From contig CAKOOM010000003.1 of the NCBI GenBank assembly GCA_934098395.1, positions 186,001 through 250,000 of the forward strand: DNA of 64,000 nt, in the 5' to 3' direction. The notes beneath the pieces are model-generated. The model was not told the origin of the DNA. It did not search any database and worked only from the letters and a program-made list of their open reading frames with translations. Below are positions 60,630-64,000 of this stretch, piece after piece (position 1 is the first letter of the stretch; each line of letters opens with the position of its first letter). The translations under genes were made by a program, and so were the position numbers. This DNA is from an uncultured Bacilli bacterium (GTDB lineage: Bacteria > Bacillota_I > Bacilli_A > RF39 > UBA660).

Positions 60630-62321
60630 ATGGATCGCAGAAAAAAGAAGAAAAAAAGGAAGTTAAAAGTAGGAAGAATAATAATTGCTCTTATATTATT
60701 AGTAGCAATAATTTTTGTTTTAATTAAAGGAATTAGTTTTACTAAAGATAAATTAATTGTAAAAGAATATTATTTATCATCAGACACTAATTCTATACCA
60801 ATATACAGTTATGATAAAGAGCAAAATACCATGAACGAAACAAAAAAAATACCTCGTGGTACTAAAGTTAAATCAAGCCAAGATTCAATTAATATAAATG
60901 ATATTTCATATAAAGAAGTATCTCTAAAAGATGAAAAATTTTATGTTAATGATATTAATCTAACCGAAGATAAAGATAAAGTAGTAACTGAAACAAAAAA
61001 ATATGTTAGAACATCAGTAACTGTATATAAAAATGAAACAGATTCAAAAATATCATCGTTTATAAAAAAAGGCAATGAAATAGATATTACTGGTTATGAT
61101 AAATTAGATGATGATGGAAATGTTGAAATGTATAAAATTAAAAAAGATGACATTGAGGGATGGGTATATTCAAAATATCTCGTGGATACTAAAGAATTAG
61201 CTGAACAAAACTATAATGAATCTAATACCTATGATACTCATAAAGATCGAAAATATTATAGAGAATTGTATGGTGGAAAAGCTTCAACTCTCGATTATTA
61301 TCCATACGAAAAAGTAGAATTTGATAATAATCCCCTAATGAAAAAAGCTAAAGCTATGTACTTAAATGCTGGTAAAAATGTTATAGCTGATATTGATAGT
61401 TACATAAAAGTAGCTACATCCAGTGGTGTAAATGCCATTGTCGTAGACTTAAAAGATGGCGCTTTAGCATATCCTATGGAAGTAGCCAAAGAGTATTCAA
61501 AAAAAGCGTATGAAAGTGCTATAAACAGTTATGATGATTATAAAAAAGCTATTGATAAAATAAAATCATCAGACATCTATGTAATTGGTAGAATAGTAGT
61601 ATTTAATGATCCCCACTATGGAGCAGACCATCCAGAAGATTGTATCAAATCTCCTGTATCACAAAGACTATGGCCATCAGCTTACAGTAGGGGAGCATGG
61701 GAATATAATGTAGAATTAGCTAAACAAGCAATTAAAGATATGGGATTCAATGAGATTCAATTTGATTATGTTCGTTTCCCTGAAGATGCATATAATATGT
61801 CACAAAGTAATGGAACAGACTTCAAAAACAAATACAATGAAGAAAAAGCTGAAGCCGTTCAAAACTTCTTATTATATGCAACCGATCAAATTCACAAAGA
61901 AAATGTCTATCTATCCGTAGATGTATTTGGTGAGTGTTCCAGTACTTATGTAACTTCATACGGTCAATACTGGCCAGCTATTTCAAACATTGTTGATGCT
62001 ATAAGTTCAATGCCATATACCGATCACTTTGGCAGAAATGTTGATACTTGGACTAATGCTTATCAAACTGTAAACAACTGGGCTAAAACAGCTGTTGCTA
62101 GACAAAAAGAAATTCCAACCCCTGCTATAGCTAGAACTTGGATTACAGCATACGACACACCTTACTGGAAACCAACTGTCATATATGATGCCACTAAAAT
62201 ATCAGACCAAGCCAAAGCTCTTGTCGATGCTGGTTTAGATGGTGGATTTATTACTTGGAATTCTGCATCTAGTTTAGCCAAATATCAACAAATAAAAGGA
62301 GCCTTTTCTAAAGACTATTAA
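60630..62321 (+). CDS. Membrane-anchored DUF4015 glycosidase-like protein with SH3-like region
   Basis: A 563-residue protein: Lys/Arg-rich head, one helix (about 16-32), two SH3b-like stretches (about 45-185) and a C-terminal TIM-barrel-like domain of the DUF4015 putative glycosyl hydrolase family. Landmarks are NAIVVDLKDGALAYP, GRIVVFNDPHYG, SRGAWEYNVELAKQA, NEIQFDYVRFPED and SVDVFGECSS. It faces outside and may act on wall or capsular sugar. AAGGTGATAAC is the ribosome site; TAGTCA-17-TATACT lies upstream. yutD follows after 15 bases. Confidence 0.88.
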   Translation: MDRRKKKKKRKLKVGRIIIALILLVAIIFVLIKGISFTKDKLIVKEYYLSSDTNSIPIYSYDKEQNTMNETKKIPRGTKVKSSQDSININDISYKEVSLKDEKFYVNDINLTEDKDKVVTETKKYVRTSVTVYKNETDSKISSFIKKGNEIDITGYDKLDDDGNVEMYKIKKDDIEGWVYSKYLVDTKELAEQNYNESNTYDTHKDRKYYRELYGGKASTLDYYPYEKVEFDNNPLMKKAKAMYLNAGKNVIADIDSYIKVATSSGVNAIVVDLKDGALAYPMEVAKEYSKKAYESAINSYDDYKKAIDKIKSSDIYVIGRIVVFNDPHYGADHPEDCIKSPVSQRLWPSAYSRGAWEYNVELAKQAIKDMGFNEIQFDYVRFPEDAYNMSQSNGTDFKNKYNEEKAEAVQNFLLYATDQIHKENVYLSVDVFGECSSTYVTSYGQYWPAISNIVDAISSMPYTDHFGRNVDTWTNAYQTVNNWAKTAVARQKEIPTPAIARTWITAYDTPYWKPTVIYDATKISDQAKALVDAGLDGGFITWNSASSLAKYQQIKGAFSKDY

Positions 62322-62336
62322 TATAAGGAGAAAAAC

Positions 62337-62612
62337 ATGGAAATAGAAGTAAATAATACAAAATATGAATTAATAAAAGATTATAAAGAAGCATTTGATA
62401 AAGAAGAATTTCTTGAAAAATGCACGGATTATTTTTATGATTATGATTATGTCGTTGGAGACATCGCTTATGGTAAATTAAGACTAAAAGGATTTTATGA
62501 TGAAAAATCTAAAAAAGTAAATAAAATAAATAATTTTAAAAATTTAGATAAGTATCTAAAAGATTATTGTGCCAAAGATTGTAAATATTTCATTGTCAAA
62601 AAAATCAAATAA
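62337..62612 (+). CDS. yutD: YutD-like protein
   Basis: A 91-residue protein with the YutD signature YDYVVGDIAYGKLRLKGFY near residue 37 and CAKDCKYFIV at the end. YutD is conserved in Bacilli with unknown function. AAGGAG precedes the ATG; cotranscribed with the DUF4015 gene. Confidence 0.8.
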   Translation: MEIEVNNTKYELIKDYKEAFDKEEFLEKCTDYFYDYDYVVGDIAYGKLRLKGFYDEKSKKVNKINNFKNLDKYLKDYCAKDCKYFIVKKIK

Positions 62613-62625
62613 TCTAAAAAAATTA

Positions 62626-62654
62626 TTGTCAAAAATTATTTAATATGATAATAT
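62626..62654 (+). promoter_or_regulatory. Promoter of the short TasA-like pair
   Basis: TTGTCA (62626-62631), 17 bases, TAATAT (62649-62654). Confidence 0.55.
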
Positions 62655-62681
62655 TTAATTATAAGATAAGGAGGAATAAAC

Positions 62682-63308
62682 TTGGATAAGAAAAAATTTA
62701 TAGGAACAATTGTTGGAGTAATCTTCTTCGTAGCTTTAATCGCAGGTGCAACATTTGCTTGGTTAACATTTAATGCAAGTGTAACTAATGGTAATTATGC
62801 TGGTTCAACATTAAACTTCACATACAATTACACAACTGGTAATGCCGTAAGTTCAATAAGCATTCTTACTGCAACACCGGCAAGAAATGCCATTGCTGAT
62901 AAAGCCGGCTATATCGCGCTAACTGCATCAAAACCAGCTGGAACAGCTAAAGCTAGTAAGTTTGATTTGATTTTGAAAAAGACTACAAACGGAATTGGCG
63001 ACAGCAATGTAGTTAAATATGCTGTATGTAAGTCTGCAACAGCAACTGACTGTAATAATTCTGCATCAACCGCAATTCCAGCAGCCACAAATACTACTTG
63101 GGTAGCGCTAGGTACTATATCAACAGGTACTACTGATCAAACACTATATAGCGATACAACATCATTTGCTGCTGAGGGTGCTGCAACAGCCAATTATTAT
63201 GTGTATTTTTGGGTTAATGGTGATGCAATAACAACAGCAAATCAAAACAATGTTGTTGGAAAAAGCTTTGCTGGATACATTTATGCAACATCAGAGCAAA
63301 CTGATTAG
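62682..63308 (+). CDS. Short TasA/CalY-like secreted protein
   Basis: A 208-residue Ala/Thr-rich protein: signal segment FIGTIVGVIFFVALIAGATF followed by AWLTFNASVT, the cut-site style of SipW substrates, then a beta-rich domain with one Cys pair. Translation starts at TTG with AAGGAGG at ideal distance. It is followed after 18 bases by a related gene. Likely a matrix or fibre subunit; the SipW-type peptidase for it is at 31.8 kb. Confidence 0.75.
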   Translation: MDKKKFIGTIVGVIFFVALIAGATFAWLTFNASVTNGNYAGSTLNFTYNYTTGNAVSSISILTATPARNAIADKAGYIALTASKPAGTAKASKFDLILKKTTNGIGDSNVVKYAVCKSATATDCNNSASTAIPAATNTTWVALGTISTGTTDQTLYSDTTSFAAEGAATANYYVYFWVNGDAITTANQNNVVGKSFAGYIYATSEQTD

Positions 63309-63326
63309 AAAATATAAGGAGGAAAT

Positions 63327-63899
63327 ATGAAAGATAATAAAGATAAAAATAAATTAATACTATCAATCGTAGCCGTTATCTTAGTAATTGTCTTAATCGC
63401 CGGTGGAACATTTGCTTGGTGGACATGGACTTCTGCCAATAATACAGCAGTTAGCTTCACCGTAAGTGGTGGTAGTATGACTATTGATGGTGGTGGAAAT
63501 ATTACTGCTCAAAAAATGGTACCGACTGCTAGTTGTAATGGAAGTTATGCCATTGTTAAAACTGTTAAAGTAAATGCTGTAAATAGTACAAATACCTCAA
63601 TGACAGCCAAAGTTAACCTTGATTTAACTGACTTGCCAGCAGCTCTAAAAACAGCTAATATGAAGTATTTCATTTCTGAAAGCTCAAGTGCTGCTTGTAC
63701 TACACCAACTGGAACATTCGCATCAAGTGGTAACAGTTTACAAATTGCAACCTTTAATGTTGCTGCCGGAGCTACAGTTAATAAAACATATTACCTAAAG
63801 ATTTGGCTAGCAAACAATTCTGCAGGTAACCCTGCATCAGAACAAGGTCAATCATTTACAATAACCTATACTGGTACATTAGAACAAAATGCTAGTTAA
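63327..63899 (+). CDS. Short TasA/CalY-like secreted protein, stand-alone version of the N-terminal domain of the 5409 and 36423 proteins
   Basis: A 190-residue protein: signal segment ending IAGGTFAWWTW, then a domain with GGSMTIDGGGNITAQKMVPTASCNGSYAI, parallel to ADGGGNISSANIAPTTCTGSYAL in the two long surface proteins, and YYLKIWLANN parallel to YYLYIWLDKE. So this domain exists both alone and fused to the FGE-lectin domain. Probably an exported structural subunit. AAGGAGG ribosome site; operon with the 62682 gene. Confidence 0.8.
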   Translation: MKDNKDKNKLILSIVAVILVIVLIAGGTFAWWTWTSANNTAVSFTVSGGSMTIDGGGNITAQKMVPTASCNGSYAIVKTVKVNAVNSTNTSMTAKVNLDLTDLPAALKTANMKYFISESSSAACTTPTGTFASSGNSLQIATFNVAAGATVNKTYYLKIWLANNSAGNPASEQGQSFTITYTGTLEQNAS

Positions 63900-63913
63900 T
63901 AAAGAATAAATTT

Positions 63914-63943
63914 AAAACTTCGAAAGAACTTCGAAGTTTTTAT
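63914..63943 (+). terminator. Terminator after the TasA-like pair
   Basis: AAAACTTCG and CGAAGTTTT arms with a nine-base loop and T-run. The remaining bases to the window end hold nothing I can name. Confidence 0.85.
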
Positions 63944-64000
63944 ATGAAAAAATTCGGATAACTATCATTGCTAAAATTATCATTACTTTCTTTTTTTACT

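Noticed and set aside
1..64000. CRISPR array, insertion sequence, prophage block or replication origin
   Set aside because: No regularly spaced repeats, transposase, integrase, phage structural genes or DnaA-box cluster were seen.

Overview
The window looks like chromosomal DNA from an uncultured, very AT-rich Gram-positive bacterium of the class Bacilli, probably one of the reduced gut lineages near the Mycoplasmatota/RF39-type groups. Support: A/T-dominated codons, TGA still used as stop (rsmH and the 36423 gene end in TGA), AGGAGG/AGGTGAT-type ribosome sites, TTGACA/TATAAT promoters, a spoIIGA-sigE sporulation pair, YjcZ-like tiny membrane proteins, PASTA-type PBP, MraZ, SMC, ComEA/ComEC and a class B sortase. 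The taxonomic placement is inference; no rRNA is present.

Layout. 1-5.3 kb: the 3' part of a divergent GH31 gene, uppP, tRNA-Gln(CTG), a YjcZ-like gene, gltX. 5.3-7.2 kb: surface protein copy 1 behind a promoter holding a T13 tract. 7.3-15.9 kb: DUF1846 gene, tRNA-Glu(CTC), CAT-like acetyltransferase, HD protein, an overlapping SDR-YnbB-murD run, small envelope/spore-like genes, def. 16-23.6 kb: a two-gene module present twice, an acyl-adenylating ligase followed by a 7TM hybrid kinase whose phosphoacceptor His is Gln. 23.7-31 kb: mgtC, a lone GspE-type ATPase, short smc, a HAD protein, a polysaccharide deacetylase. 31-35.9 kb: an operon of TasA-like protein, SipW-type peptidase, DUF5305 protein and Gly-rich adhesin. 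35.9-36.3 kb: a candidate type I toxin-antitoxin locus. 36.3-38.3 kb: surface protein copy 2, with a GC-rich 3' end resembling the variable region of a diversity-generating retroelement (DGR) target. 38.4-41.9 kb: two wall/surface proteins, one with a dockerin. 41.9-45.8 kb: mraZ-rsmH-ftsL-pbp behind MraZ boxes. 45.8-51.8 kb: small membrane unknowns, an M23 peptidase, a MucBP protein and a sortase B. 52-57.6 kb: comEA-comEC, DUF1016 nuclease, S51 peptidase, unknowns. 57.6-62.6 kb: spoIIGA-sigE, gpsA, DUF192, a DUF4015 glycosidase-like gene, yutD. 62.7-63.9 kb: two short TasA/CalY-like secreted proteins.

Theme. Much of the window builds and varies the cell surface. At least five TasA/CalY-like secreted proteins, a SipW-type peptidase, a sortase and wall hydrolases are present. 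The two long TasA-like/FGE-lectin proteins share a recombinogenic core, homopolymer-spaced promoters and, in copy 2, a DGR-like variable end. The most noteworthy signals are the DGR-like target, the poly-T promoters, the type I toxin locus with convergent antisense RNA, the duplicated ligase/pseudo-kinase module, and a spoIIG promoter with the long spacer known from Spo0A-activated spoIIG of Bacillus. No reverse transcriptase, template repeat, CRISPR array, IS element or rRNA was seen.
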